The translations under genes were made by a program, and so were the position numbers. This document shows, piece by piece, positions 55,181 to 64,000 of a stretch of DNA of 64,000 nt; positions within the stretch are counted from its first letter, which is position 1; every line of letters begins with the position of its first letter. The notes below the pieces were generated by a model, which was not told the origin of the DNA, did not search any database, and saw only the letters and a list, made by a program, of their open reading frames with translations. This stretch comes from Bacteriovoracaceae bacterium (GTDB lineage: Bacteria; Bdellovibrionota; Bacteriovoracia; Bacteriovoracales; Bacteriovoracaceae). The stretch covers positions 114,307 to 178,306 of the forward strand of contig CANEUH010000003.1 in assembly GCA_947441615.1 (NCBI GenBank), in the 5' to 3' direction.

Positions 55181-57663
55181 AAGATACGCTCCTTAAGATG
55201 ACAATCTGTCATAATTTTTAGATTTCTGGGATTTGATAAATAAATAGGTTCCTGACACTCCTTAATCCAAACAACCCCCTTACCTGTGAGACAAGAAAAA
55301 CTAGATTCCAAAGGAGACGCGTGAAATTTTTTTGTAAACTCCTCAAGTAATTTCCCCTCACATTTCTTTGGAAGACAGCTTCTACCTTTGATTAAATCTT
55401 TTGCACATTGATCCGATATTTCACCATGGTAACGATAACTGAGAGCTATTTGATGAGAGGATAATGACCAGTTTCGATGAAGATCATGAGGATCTCTTAG
55501 ATTTGAAAAAAGCCTTGTCACACCTTTAATAAGAAAAAAACTAAATCGCAAAACTGGATTTAAAGAACTAACTGAAGATGACATCGTCTGCAAATTTATA
55601 GCACAAGCAGCACAGTAATTTTTCCTTGATCCTGATGAACGAATCTCCTCAGCACTATTCGCTTCAATTTCAACCTTTGAATTATTATGACAACCAGAAA
55701 AACTTATTCCATTAAATGCATAATACTCTAAAGGATTCATTCTTGACCCTGAAATAGATAATGCACAGGGGATTCCGGCCAAGGGACCGAGATCAGCAAT
55801 TAGGGAAAGGTGAACTTTTTTTGGATCATAGTTAGGATCGTAAAAAACTTTGCCATCTTTAATTAAGGAGGAGAAAGACACAAGTTTTTTTTGTTCTAGG
55901 TCAACTGACACATAAACAGGACTTGGTAAAAGACCAAAAGCAACACCTTGAATAAGGTCATGAAAAAACTCAAAAATAATTTTATTCTTTTTTGCCCAAG
56001 GATCATAAGCTCCACAGGCTATGTGAGAACTATAGGGGTTAGACATATTTGTAGAGATTACAGCTTTTTTAGCTGACAAGGTGCTCATCGATTTAGCTAA
56101 AGAAGAAATTGTCATCATCGAATCAAGGAGAATTCGCGAACAATGAATGGCACTATAGCATATGACTTCACCACTTTTAAACTTCAAGACGGGTTTTAAT
56201 GGTATAAAATGACTTGAGACAATCCTTTCAAGGGTAAAGTTATTTTTTTGTGTTGTGAGCTGCTGATACCAGCTAGCAAAACCTTCTTTCTTTACTTCAA
56301 GAGAATTATTCCAGTATCCATTTCCATCTAATTTTAGGCAAATATCATTAATTTTTGATATTAAGGATTGAAATCTTATGAAAGATTCATCAAAACGTTG
56401 ATCAAAAATATCAGAATATGATTCCTTAATAGATTGATCATCTTTAAGGAGGATTAGATCCTGAATTAAGAAGCTTAGATTTCTATCTGTCGCGACCTTA
56501 TATTCTGAACATAGATAATAAAGATCACTTTTGTATCCATCTGGATTTAAAATAATTTCTTCAGAAATATTTTTTTCTAAATCATCTGGTGATTTCACCT
56601 TATTAATTAAAAATATTTGGGACATTGCCTTCGTTAACTGTAATTTCTGCGCCCCCCTTACCTTTAAAACATTCCCCCGAAAATTTGAAACCCAATCAGA
56701 TGCCGATACTTGATCACCTAAATTGAGTAAATCATCCTCTCTTAAAGGTAGAGGCATAGAAGTTAAATCAGTTGCAGGATTAACTGCTATGGGTTTTAGC
56801 CCCTCATATGAGGATAGATCAAACGAACTAGCTTCCTCTGAGAGGAGTTTAAGTTGATTAAGATTTAGATTATGACTCGTGCATTCTGGAGCACTAATTG
56901 ACTTACATCCATTAGAAAAAAATAAGACCATCTCTTCTAAATCCACATTTCGAAAAATAAAGTCATAAGGCCTCATCACGTCCTGAATTTCAGGTGAAAA
57001 CCGATAGGCCCAAGATAGATAAACTTTTAAGGAATACCAAAACCTAAATCCATCGATCTCAGTATGTTGCTTAAATTTCACATCAAACTGAAATAGTGAA
57101 ATTTCAGAGAAATGATTTCCTTTAATTGAATCGCAACTGATGAATGATTCCTCAATGTTTGAGAGATCTTCCGCCATCTTTTGGATCAGCACTTTATCTG
57201 GCTTCGTTACATTCAGATGTGCGTAGAGGCTTGAAAACTTTTTAACGATATTACATTGAGTCTTTTTTTCTAATTCACTAGAGAAACTTTTTCCCCAATT
57301 ATTCTCGAGGTATCTATCATCTAGTTTCTTATCATCAATCAATGCGAGGTCACCGGACAAAAGTTTGTCTGAAATGAGGCGGACTAAAGATGAAAGACCC
57401 TGGTTAAACTTATCTAGTGCTGTATTAGTCGTTTTAACAGGGTCCATCCCACGTAATTTTGCCAAGCGATAGACAGCTTTTGCCATGTTCACATTATCAA
57501 CTATAAGAAAAACGCTTTCCGTTGGAAGTTTAGCTTTCGTGGCACAAGAAGCACGGTTATCAAAATGAATCATTGTATCAATGGTTTTAAAATCCAAATC
57601 TTTTCTTGCCCATTCTTTTGCATGCACAAACGTAACTAAAAAATACAACATCAATAACTTCAT
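55177..57663 (-). CDS. Large secreted protein of unknown function, 828 aa
   Basis: The family is not recognised. The signal peptide is MKLLMLYFLVTFVHAK. The mature part of about 810 residues has many cysteines (for example NRASCATKAK, CGAYDPW, CAACAINLQ) that could form disulfides, long helical stretches in the first half and a more beta-rich second half. No catalytic motif is obvious. It is divergent from three more secreted-protein genes across a 144-bp gap, which suggests shared control and a common envelope or extracellular structure. Confidence 0.6.
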   Translation of the reverse strand: MKLLMLYFLVTFVHAKEWARKDLDFKTIDTMIHFDNRASCATKAKLPTESVFLIVDNVNMAKAVYRLAKLRGMDPVKTTNTALDKFNQGLSSLVRLISDKLLSGDLALIDDKKLDDRYLENNWGKSFSSELEKKTQCNIVKKFSSLYAHLNVTKPDKVLIQKMAEDLSNIEESFISCDSIKGNHFSEISLFQFDVKFKQHTEIDGFRFWYSLKVYLSWAYRFSPEIQDVMRPYDFIFRNVDLEEMVLFFSNGCKSISAPECTSHNLNLNQLKLLSEEASSFDLSSYEGLKPIAVNPATDLTSMPLPLREDDLLNLGDQVSASDWVSNFRGNVLKVRGAQKLQLTKAMSQIFLINKVKSPDDLEKNISEEIILNPDGYKSDLYYLCSEYKVATDRNLSFLIQDLILLKDDQSIKESYSDIFDQRFDESFIRFQSLISKINDICLKLDGNGYWNNSLEVKKEGFASWYQQLTTQKNNFTLERIVSSHFIPLKPVLKFKSGEVICYSAIHCSRILLDSMMTISSLAKSMSTLSAKKAVISTNMSNPYSSHIACGAYDPWAKKNKIIFEFFHDLIQGVAFGLLPSPVYVSVDLEQKKLVSFSSLIKDGKVFYDPNYDPKKVHLSLIADLGPLAGIPCALSISGSRMNPLEYYAFNGISFSGCHNNSKVEIEANSAEEIRSSGSRKNYCAACAINLQTMSSSVSSLNPVLRFSFFLIKGVTRLFSNLRDPHDLHRNWSLSSHQIALSYRYHGEISDQCAKDLIKGRSCLPKKCEGKLLEEFTKKFHASPLESSFSCLTGKGVVWIKECQEPIYLSNPRNLKIMTDCHLKERIF

Positions 57664-57807
57664 CTCTTATCCTTCGTTTCACATGAACTTATCCTTAAGC
57701 AAAATATAATTCTTAAAGATGGGTGCACTTAATACTTTTATTTCTTACCTATCGTCTTTATAAATCTTCACAATATTTGAAACTGTAAAAAGCAGATTGG
57801 AGTCCGA

Positions 57808-58371
57808 ATGCGGTTATTGAAGTTAGTTGTCTTACCTTTACTATTTCTTAATATGGCCTATTCACAAACAAAATCTTCAGACGAAATAGACTTGGATAAA
57901 AAATACGGTGGAGGGAGTGAAGAATTTGAATTTGAAAAATTTGATAACGAGACAATTCTTTTGGCAATTAAAAGAGATATGGAAGTAGCTTGCAGTAAAC
58001 AAGGTCTCTGCACGCTCTCTGCAGTCACTTCTAATGATAGCCGCTTTACAGCTCAATTTAATATTGGTGAGGGTAACAACATGGGTGGATATGGGGGAGG
58101 AAGTGGAACAACAGTCATTGTTCCTGGATCAGGTGGAAATGTTTACTCCCCAGAACCTTACTATGGAGTCACTCTACGCTATACAAAAGCGAGATGCACA
58201 CAAACTATTAAAGTTCCTCGATCTCTTTATTTTTCAATCAATCGCTATATGTATGGACTTATGTCTGAAGATGGAGGGACAAGAAGAGGTTTTACTCCAG
58301 CAGATGAAGCCATGATCATGTTCTATTCGACTATTATGAAACAAGCATCAGGTTGTGTTGCAGCCCAATAA
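57808..58371 (+). CDS. Secreted protein of unknown function with a Gly-rich segment, 187 aa
   Basis: The family is not recognised. The signal peptide is followed by an acidic segment (DEIDLDKKYGGGSEEFEFEKFD), a glycine-rich stretch (GNNMGGYGGGSGTTVIVPGSGG) near residue 90-112 and a C-terminal alpha/beta part with four to five Cys. The ATG at 57808 has GGAG 6 bases upstream. It is the first of three plus-strand secreted genes and lies 15 bp before the next. Confidence 0.62.
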   Translation: MRLLKLVVLPLLFLNMAYSQTKSSDEIDLDKKYGGGSEEFEFEKFDNETILLAIKRDMEVACSKQGLCTLSAVTSNDSRFTAQFNIGEGNNMGGYGGGSGTTVIVPGSGGNVYSPEPYYGVTLRYTKARCTQTIKVPRSLYFSINRYMYGLMSEDGGTRRGFTPADEAMIMFYSTIMKQASGCVAAQ

Positions 58372-58386
58372 CTTTAAGGAGATTTT

Positions 58387-59319
58387 ATGAGAAAATGGAT
58401 TCCAATTTTAATGACTCTTGCCTCAAGTTCCGCCTTTGCTGTCCAAGTGAATTTTAGTTTTAATGTAAATAGTTCAGGGCCATCCATTTATCCCTGTGAT
58501 GCGGGGATTCGGCACATGAGTCATACAGAAGAAATTTGTTATGACCGAACGACTCAGGATTCATGCAGTCCCAAGGATTGCACAGATGGACAAGAATGTA
58601 GTTGTGTTTGTACCGGTGGGAATAATCCAACAGATACAGATTACTCTCAGGATTTTTTTAACGTAAGCTATGCGGACTGGGCCGATAATGGATCCCCCAT
58701 GCCCACAGTTTCAACAACAGGAATCACAGCAACGGATGATGTATTTGCAACAATATTTGCCAAAAAAGAAGAATGGAATAAGCAAATCACGGCCCTTAGC
58801 TTTAACCTTGGCTCAGAGAGATATGGTGCGGAATTTTACCTCGATGTTTGTTACCGAGGCCCACAAATTGACTACGCAGGAAATGGAGCGAACAATAAAT
58901 TTGCTATGAACCTTCAATCCACTGTCACTGATTTAATTTCAGGGAATGGTTTAAGTTATTCTAAACTCTCGGATTTTAAAGTTAAGGTCACAGCAACTTG
59001 TGATCTTCAGCGCCTTGGAGATTATACTGGTCCAGCAACTGACGATCCAACAGCTCATCAAATCACTGGTGTCACTGGCGGAGATAAAAGTTTCTCAACA
59101 TCTTACACATCTTTTGGAGCGGGTGCGAATCTTTCTCTCGTTAAAGATTGGATCAATCAATCAAATGCCCAGGCCCCAAGATTCTGTAAAATCCGTTACT
59201 CGTTTATTGAAAATATGAGAAATAATTCTTCTGACCTTCAGTCACAAATTAGACGTTGGAGACTACAAGAGGCACGAATCTCAACTTTTTCTGATATATC
59301 ATCTAAAAAAGAACTTTAA
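58387..59319 (+). CDS. Secreted Cys-rich protein of unknown function, 310 aa
   Basis: The family is not recognised. After the signal peptide (KWIPILMTLASSSAFA) comes a Cys-rich knot-like stretch with CDAG, ICYDRTTQDSCSPKDC and CSCVC in residues 33-79, then a beta-rich domain. AAGGAG lies before the ATG. An intrinsic terminator follows its stop and lies between it and the third gene of the set. Confidence 0.62.
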   Translation: MRKWIPILMTLASSSAFAVQVNFSFNVNSSGPSIYPCDAGIRHMSHTEEICYDRTTQDSCSPKDCTDGQECSCVCTGGNNPTDTDYSQDFFNVSYADWADNGSPMPTVSTTGITATDDVFATIFAKKEEWNKQITALSFNLGSERYGAEFYLDVCYRGPQIDYAGNGANNKFAMNLQSTVTDLISGNGLSYSKLSDFKVKVTATCDLQRLGDYTGPATDDPTAHQITGVTGGDKSFSTSYTSFGAGANLSLVKDWINQSNAQAPRFCKIRYSFIENMRNNSSDLQSQIRRWRLQEARISTFSDISSKKEL

Positions 59320-59332
59320 TTTTAACATGGGA

Positions 59333-59360
59333 GGGAGAGGTGACACTCTCCCTTTTTTTT
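59333..59360 (+). terminator. Intrinsic terminator ending 1 bp before the next start codon
   Basis: GGGAGAG (59333-59339) and CTCTCCC (59346-59352) form a 7-bp GC-rich stem with a 6-base loop, followed by eight T residues (59353-59360). It has the full form of a Rho-independent terminator on the plus strand. The ATG of the next gene is at 59362. Confidence 0.82.
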
Positions 59361-59361
59361 C

Positions 59362-60927
59362 ATGAAATTACTTTTACTCCTTTTTCTTGGAATCCACTTA
59401 TGTCAAGCTTTTGCCTGTGAAGTCATCACTCCAGAAAAATTTTCCATTTCAATATCACCTGGGACAGGTGACTTTTTTTTCTATGGGACCTCCGCACAAA
59501 TGATTCCCGATACCAAAATCGAAATCAGTAATTGCTCAAAAGCATCTCGAGAGAAGAAATACCTCATGATCGCCTTCGGTCCGCAAAATCTTGAATTCAC
59601 AGATCGAATTGGGATTTATGATTTTACTAATAACTACAGAGACTCTGGTTGTTATATTCAAAATACATTTTTTAAAGAAAATAGAGACTATGCTACAAGA
59701 AAAAATGATTTAAATGCCAAGTGGCAAACTATTAGGTCTTGCTTTGATGTGACTTTAAAAGATGTTCGAAATGAGAAGATTGAATTCCCACAAGAACAAC
59801 CTGGCTGCAAAGTTTTTACTCATTCACCCAGTGAAGTGAGCTTTAACGGTGGAATCTGCTTTTTTAAACCTAAAAGAGATTCTCAGTATGAGGTTCGTTT
59901 TAACGTGAGAAATGAGTGTAGAGATTATGAAGATATCAAAAAACTGGGCTTAACTCAGTTTGATTTTCAATCCTTGTTAAATTTTTACCTCGCTGGAGAT
60001 GCTTCGGGAACATCAGTTGATCTCAATGCTATTGGTAGTTTTCCTTTAAGAATTTCTTTCTCCCCTGAGAATAAAATTATTCCCCTCTCAGATGACTTTG
60101 GGCCAAACGTCCCGCAATTCCCCTCTTATCTTGAGCTTCCAGATCTTCATCTTGGGGCGATGGATGTTGAAACATCCATCCCTGGAAAAATTCTCGTAAG
60201 ACCTACTTTTTGGGTTGATCATAATTGTCCCAGAAAATGTATAGGCGATTTTTGCCAGGGTGTGTGTGATTATGCCCAGCCTTTAACAGGAAGAGTTGAT
60301 TTAATAAGAATGGACGGAATGAAGGAAAAGGAAGTGATTGAAAGTTGGTATGATGGGGCGGTTACTGAGCCACGATTTCAGGGAGAATTAAAAGGAACTG
60401 GTAAAGAGATTGATGAGAGTCTCCTTAAAGCAAACACAAAATATCGTTTAAAAATAAATTTCAGTGACCCCAAAGCTGATTTCGAAGAATTTAAAGAATT
60501 ATTTTTTCAAAAACTTGGGAAACTCCCATTGCCTCCATTGAGATTGGGCCGTGGATTAATTCCTGAAATAAGTAGAATCCAAGAAATACCAGATCGAGGG
60601 AAAATTCCCGCACTCTCCACAATTCCAGATCTCAATTTTGGGTATCGATTATCTGAAAAATTCGATGAAAATATTAGGTCGTTTTCTAATCAATTCAATT
60701 ACCAAGCTTGGCCCCCCTACATTTCAAAAACATGCCAACAAATGGCCTGCCGACCTATCACCCAAAAAAATTATCTTACTTTAACTTCGGATTTCACATT
60801 TCTGGGAAAAGATGATGAGAATGAAAATTTTAATTTCCAATACGACACACTAAAAAGAGAATCCACACTTTCTGCGGGATATGAAATCCAGAGTCCAGTT
60901 TTTCCGACGATCAAGTGTCCCTTTTGA
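59362..60927 (+). CDS. Secreted protein of unknown function, 521 aa
   Basis: The family is not recognised. The N-terminus MKLLLLLFLGIHLCQAFAC is a signal peptide; the Cys after AFA might fit a lipoprotein but the lipobox (L-x-x-C) is imperfect. The mature part is mostly beta strands with many Cys (for example CPRKCIGDFCQGVCDY) and several short Pro-rich linkers. The ATG lies 1 base after a terminator T-run, with no ribosome binding site between; the GGGA at 59329-59332 is about 30 bases away in sequence but only ~9 if the hairpin folds. The start is therefore uncertain but the signal peptide supports it. Confidence 0.62.
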   Translation: MKLLLLLFLGIHLCQAFACEVITPEKFSISISPGTGDFFFYGTSAQMIPDTKIEISNCSKASREKKYLMIAFGPQNLEFTDRIGIYDFTNNYRDSGCYIQNTFFKENRDYATRKNDLNAKWQTIRSCFDVTLKDVRNEKIEFPQEQPGCKVFTHSPSEVSFNGGICFFKPKRDSQYEVRFNVRNECRDYEDIKKLGLTQFDFQSLLNFYLAGDASGTSVDLNAIGSFPLRISFSPENKIIPLSDDFGPNVPQFPSYLELPDLHLGAMDVETSIPGKILVRPTFWVDHNCPRKCIGDFCQGVCDYAQPLTGRVDLIRMDGMKEKEVIESWYDGAVTEPRFQGELKGTGKEIDESLLKANTKYRLKINFSDPKADFEEFKELFFQKLGKLPLPPLRLGRGLIPEISRIQEIPDRGKIPALSTIPDLNFGYRLSEKFDENIRSFSNQFNYQAWPPYISKTCQQMACRPITQKNYLTLTSDFTFLGKDDENENFNFQYDTLKRESTLSAGYEIQSPVFPTIKCPF

Positions 60928-60948
60928 TTTGGGATTAAGGAGGATCTA

Positions 60949-61026
60949 TTGATTCAGAACATCCAAGCCTTCAAGCTCAGCCGACAATACACTGTTCACT
61001 TAAAAGTATCCACATATCGATCCTAA
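60949..61026 (+). CDS. Possible 25-residue peptide with a perfect ribosome binding site
   Basis: TTG at 60949 is preceded by AAGGAGGA (60937-60944), a near-perfect match to the anti-Shine-Dalgarno, at a 4-base gap. The frame runs 25 codons to TAA at 61024-61026 and encodes a basic peptide rich in Ser and Tyr at its end. It has no hydrophobic segment and no recognised family. It may be a real small protein or the remnant of a broken gene. Confidence 0.25.
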   Translation: MIQNIQAFKLSRQYTVHLKVSTYRS

Positions 61027-61059
61027 TTCTGGTCACCCACTCTTGGATTCTTTTTAGAA

Positions 61060-61722
61060 TTACTTCACTAGAGATTTAAGCTTTGGATTTTTTTTCATTT
61101 CGATCGATATTAAAGAAGCTAGGACATCAGCTCCTTTGCGATTAGTATGGGTTCTGTCACCTTGAACAAATAATTTCAGAGCATTCTGTTCACCAATTTG
61201 AATATATTTTTTTCTTGAAGCTTCGAACAAATTAATGAAATGGACACCCTCGCTTTTGGCAACCTCAGAAGCGGCTTTTACGAATGGTGCAAGCTCAGAA
61301 GTCATTGTGCTCGAATTCACAAACCGGAGCCTGGTAGGCGAAGACACAATGATAGGGATACCATTATTCTTTTTCACATCGGCGATCATCTTCTTTAAAT
61401 TACTTTTGTAGGAACTATTAGCGCTCGTATGTCCTTTACCTTCGTCGTTGTGACCAAATTGGATAAAAACATATTTTCCTTTTTCGCTAACAGCTTTTTC
61501 CCAAAGTCCTTCAGAGATAAAAGTCTTCGTACTTCTCCCCCCTTTTGCGTGATTTATCAATTCTGTACCAGGGACAAGATATTTCCCTAGTGGATTACCC
61601 CATCCCAATTTTTCGCCTGCGTAGTTTGCAACTGTAGAATCACCTGTAACAACTACTTTAGCGGCAAAAACAGGACTAACTATAAATGAGATTATGATGA
61701 GTGAGTTTTTTAAGAATTTCAT
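61060..61722 (-). CDS. Secreted SGNH esterase, rhamnogalacturonan acetylesterase-like
   Basis: An SGNH-fold hydrolase that removes acetyl or other ester groups from polysaccharides. The motifs are VVTGDSTVANY (nucleophile Ser), HAKGGRSTKTF (Gly), FIQFGHNDEGKG (Asn) and VQGDRTHTNRKGADVLA (Asp and His), in the order of the CE12-type esterases. A signal peptide leads the protein. I start at the ATG at 61722, with GGAG 6 bases upstream; a GTG at 61740 is also in frame. The natural substrate is unknown; in this setting it could act on wall or capsule polymers. Confidence 0.85.
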   Translation of the reverse strand: MKFLKNSLIIISFIVSPVFAAKVVVTGDSTVANYAGEKLGWGNPLGKYLVPGTELINHAKGGRSTKTFISEGLWEKAVSEKGKYVFIQFGHNDEGKGHTSANSSYKSNLKKMIADVKKNNGIPIIVSSPTRLRFVNSSTMTSELAPFVKAASEVAKSEGVHFINLFEASRKKYIQIGEQNALKLFVQGDRTHTNRKGADVLASLISIEMKKNPKLKSLVK

Positions 61723-61850
61723 GTGAACTCCTTTTTTCACAATCTAACACTAAGAGCATAAATCTCGCTGTATTTCCTCTAAGGGCATGATTTTATTGAT
61801 TTAGGATTATTGGAAATAGCCAAGAAATTATGGCACATTTGTTAAATATT

Positions 61851-62369
61851 TTATCTCTTACCCATGCTTGCTTTTAAGTCATCAAGCTTATTTTTCATAT
61901 TCTCAACCTCTGCTTCGATGGATTCAATGTCTTCATCGATCAGTGATCCTTTTTGTTTCGCTTTTCTTTTTTTATTAAGCTCGCTATTCAAATGATTAAT
62001 TTCATTCTCAAAGTTTATAATAATATTTTCTTTTTCCTGTTGTGTTGCATATATAAAAAAATCTTGGCCCACGTTTGACTCTCCTTCATCTGGAAAATCA
62101 TCTTCATCTGATTGATCTTCAATCCCATGAGATGTAACTTTTTCGTTTTTATCTAAGGGGAAAGTCCTATCGACGAGATTGTTTGATGTTTCTACTCCCA
62201 TGAGAGGTTTAATTTGGTTTTGAATAAGTCCAGATGATTGTTCACGAGAGGAGATCCCCTCTATTTGCAATGGCCGACTTTCAGTTACTGATATATCTTT
62301 GTCCGACATCCAAAAGACAGCGCATAATATCGAAATTATTAATAAAAATACTTTTATTGTTTTTATCAT
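61851..62369 (-). CDS. Membrane-anchored or secreted coiled-coil protein, 172 aa
   Basis: The family is not recognised. An N-terminal hydrophobic segment (VFLLIISILCAVFW) could be a signal or an anchor. A disordered, acidic middle (SDEDDFPDEGESN) is followed by about 60 residues of coiled coil with Leu/Ile heptads (ENEINHLNSELNKK, DIESIEAEVENMKNKLDDLKA). Such proteins often act as periplasmic tethers or scaffolds. Confidence 0.55.
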   Translation of the reverse strand: MIKTIKVFLLIISILCAVFWMSDKDISVTESRPLQIEGISSREQSSGLIQNQIKPLMGVETSNNLVDRTFPLDKNEKVTSHGIEDQSDEDDFPDEGESNVGQDFFIYATQQEKENIIINFENEINHLNSELNKKRKAKQKGSLIDEDIESIEAEVENMKNKLDDLKASMGKR

Positions 62370-62707
62370 ACAGATTAGTCTTCTAGGTTTTTATCGGGTT
62401 TTGTCAGGACAAATGTTAAATGATTTTATTGTTTATAAGATCCTCTGGTCCTAGTACTTTTTATGTCTAGTTTCTAGACGATTGTGTCCTAATCTAAGTA
62501 TTTAGAATTAGGGTACACAACTATTATTGATAGGACACAATCGCCCAGAAACAACATCGCAATTCTGTACTGTCTAGAAACTAGTCAAACTCGCGAATCT
62601 CTAACAAATTTGTGGGTATTTAAGTAGTTGAAGGGCCTTCCAGAGGCTGAGTAAAATAAAAGGACTCTCACATCTTTTTATTAACTTAAGCCAAGGCAGG
62701 CCCAGCT
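62370..62707. other. 338-bp non-coding stretch before the transposase
   Basis: No gene was found. It holds a set of nested inverted repeats (62465-62584, see the separate entry) and, from about 62630, the leader of the transposase. The left end of the insertion sequence must lie here, but its inverted repeat cannot be fixed because the right end is outside the window. Confidence 0.6.
62465..62584. repeat. Nested inverted repeats upstream of the ISL3 element
   Basis: A 22-bp unit at 62470-62491 has an inverted copy at 62531-62552 with two mismatches. The outer flank CTAGTTTCTAGAC (62467-62479) also has a perfect inverted copy GTCTAGAAACTAG at 62572-62584. A third weaker symmetry links TTGTGT at 62483 to ACACAA at 62515. 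The result is three spaced copies of closely related arms in 120 bp, able to form alternative stems. Confidence 0.7.
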
Positions 62708-63973
62708 ATGTACTTACCACGAGTCATTAAAAAACACATCCCAGGTTTTGACATCATTGATATTAAGGATCACTTTAAAAAGGGTTTTATTGAGATCCAT
62801 CTTAAGAAAGCTGATGATCACCCGCCTTGTATTTGTAATCGCTGCGGGACCCAACTAGGCGTCTCTCATGGCAAATATCCAGTCCGTCTTAAAACTCTAC
62901 CCATTTTTAACTTCGACACTTACCTGTGCCTCTGGAAAGAAAAAAGATTCTGCCCGACCTGTAAGAAAGTCCGCTCTGAGAAGCTCGATTTTATCTCTGA
63001 AGAATCACCTCATCTAACTAAAGAATACTCCTGGTGGCTTGGCAAGATGTGTGAGTTCTCACCCGTAACCCGCGTGGCGGAGTTTACTGGGAATGAAGCA
63101 ATGAGCGTTTATCGCCTGGATTATGAACGCATGAGGCGCATGTTTCAGCAGTATAAAATTCCTCCATTCAAAAGAATTTCAGTGGATGAAGTCTACGCTC
63201 GCAAAAAAAGTTATTACCGCAAAGAATCCAGAGACAAACGATTTTTCACAGTCATCTGTGATTTAGATTCCAGACGAGTTCTATGGGTCTCTGATTCTCG
63301 CTCTAAAGAGGCCCTCGATGAGTTTTTTCATGTCATCGGCCCTGAGAGATGCAAAGAGATTGAAGTCGTCGCCGCTGACCAACATGATCCCTATAGAGCA
63401 AGTGTCAGAGAACACTGTCCTCAGGCAACTTTTGTCTGGGACAGGTTTCATATAATGCAAACTTTCGAGTCGGCCGTGAACGACGATCGAATGTGGCTGC
63501 ATCAACACATATGCAAAGGAGAGATGAAGCGACTTACACGAGCTAAATTTGCCAACTTATTCTTAAAGAAAGCTGATAGACGGACAGGAGAGGAAAAACG
63601 TCATCTCTCAGATGTCCTGGCGGAGAATAATTCATTTTGTTACCTGGAATTTATAAAAGAAGGGATGTTTCAGATATTCGACTGCCAGACGGCCGAAGAG
63701 GCCAGATACAAGTTTGAGCAGCTAGGGCTATGGATTCATCAGGAGAAGTTCTTTTCACTCCAACGGTGGTGGAAGAACTTTGATCAAGGCTGGGATGTAT
63801 TCAAGAACTACTTTAAATTCAGGGTCACTAGCTCACTTTCTGAAGGGGTGAATAACGTTATAAAAACCCTAAAGAAGAAGGCTTACGGTTACAAAAACAT
63901 GGCCTACTTTAAGCTCAAAATCCTTCAAGTTTGTGGATTTCTAAACTCCAGGTACATCAACATGAACTTTTAA
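62708..63973 (+). mobile_element. ISL3 family transposase
   Basis: 421 residues with the ISL3 layout: an N-terminal zinc-ribbon-like part (CICNRCGTQLG and CPTCKKVRSEKL), a helix-turn-helix region, and a DDE catalytic domain with SVDEVYARK (first Asp), VVAADQHDPYR (second Asp) and SEGVNNVIKTLKKKAYGYKNMAYF (Glu and the ISL3 C-terminal signature). The frame is intact, so the element may be active. The right inverted repeat is outside the window; the left end lies somewhere between about 62590 and 62700. It interrupts nothing that can be seen. Confidence 0.9.
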
Positions 63974-64000
63974 AGGGTTAAACTTATTTGTTAGAGAGAC

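Noticed and set aside
62465..62584. CRISPR array
   Set aside because: The repeats are inverted, only three, and have no regular spacers.

Overview
The window looks like a chromosomal segment of a low-GC Gram-negative bacterium, most likely a Bdellovibrionota / Bacteriovorax-type organism. The lineage is inferred from three things: an EF-G of the spdEFG1 (mitochondrial EFG1-like) type, many small secreted proteins of unknown family, and the overall gene style. It cannot be proved from one window. Genes are dense, often overlapping by 1-10 bp, and GTG and TTG starts are common. No rRNA, tRNA or CRISPR array was seen. One ISL3-type transposase sits at the right edge.

Region 1 (1-2825) holds the molybdenum subunit of xanthine dehydrogenase (cut by the left edge) and its maturation factor XdhC. 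Region 2 (2822-6728, minus) is a three-gene unit: an exonuclease/GIY-YIG fusion and two secreted proteins, one a putative zinc metalloprotease. Region 3 (6729-14438) is an arginine/polyamine block: homospermidine synthase, the operon argC-argJ-argB-argR, and a divergent ornithine/arginine/lysine decarboxylase. ATGCAT motifs with 10- and 21-bp spacing lie before both the synthase and the divergent pair and look like a variant ArgR operator.

Region 4 (14435-26394, minus) is the most striking part. It is a nine-gene operon that joins urate breakdown to molybdenum cofactor synthesis: PuuD urate oxidase carrying a cupredoxin instead of cytochrome c, HIU hydrolase, a polypeptide of about 1540 residues that reads as malate synthase + OHCU decarboxylase + beta-lactamase-like serine hydrolase + allantoicase, then moeA, moaA, moaC-mobA, moaD, moaE-moeB-rhodanese and a TauE/SafE permease. 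With the xanthine dehydrogenase of region 1 this would carry xanthine to malate with few gaps. The serine hydrolase domain is a candidate for the missing allantoinase step.

Region 5 (26500-39690) is housekeeping and stress genes: class II aldolase, Nif3, MltA, a GNAT enzyme, a CCA-adding enzyme family member, a large secreted unknown, a LysR regulator, EF-G, and an Rrf2-cysteine desulfurase-MORN operon. Region 6 (39964-45914, minus) is the operon cdaA-cdaR-glmM-pdxJ-nnrD-tsaE, linking c-di-AMP and cell wall precursor synthesis.

Region 7 (46006-54553) holds a PilZ-GAF-AAA+ regulator without the sigma-54 contact motif, an ATP-grasp ligase divergent from an M14 peptidase, a ferrochelatase fused to an MFS transporter, QueF, a 51-residue TatA and a MurQ/GCKR-like protein. 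Region 8 (54611-60927) is a block of five secreted proteins of unknown function, arranged divergently. Region 9 (61060-64000) holds an SGNH esterase, a coiled-coil membrane-anchored protein, a 338-bp non-coding stretch with nested inverted repeats, and the ISL3 transposase.
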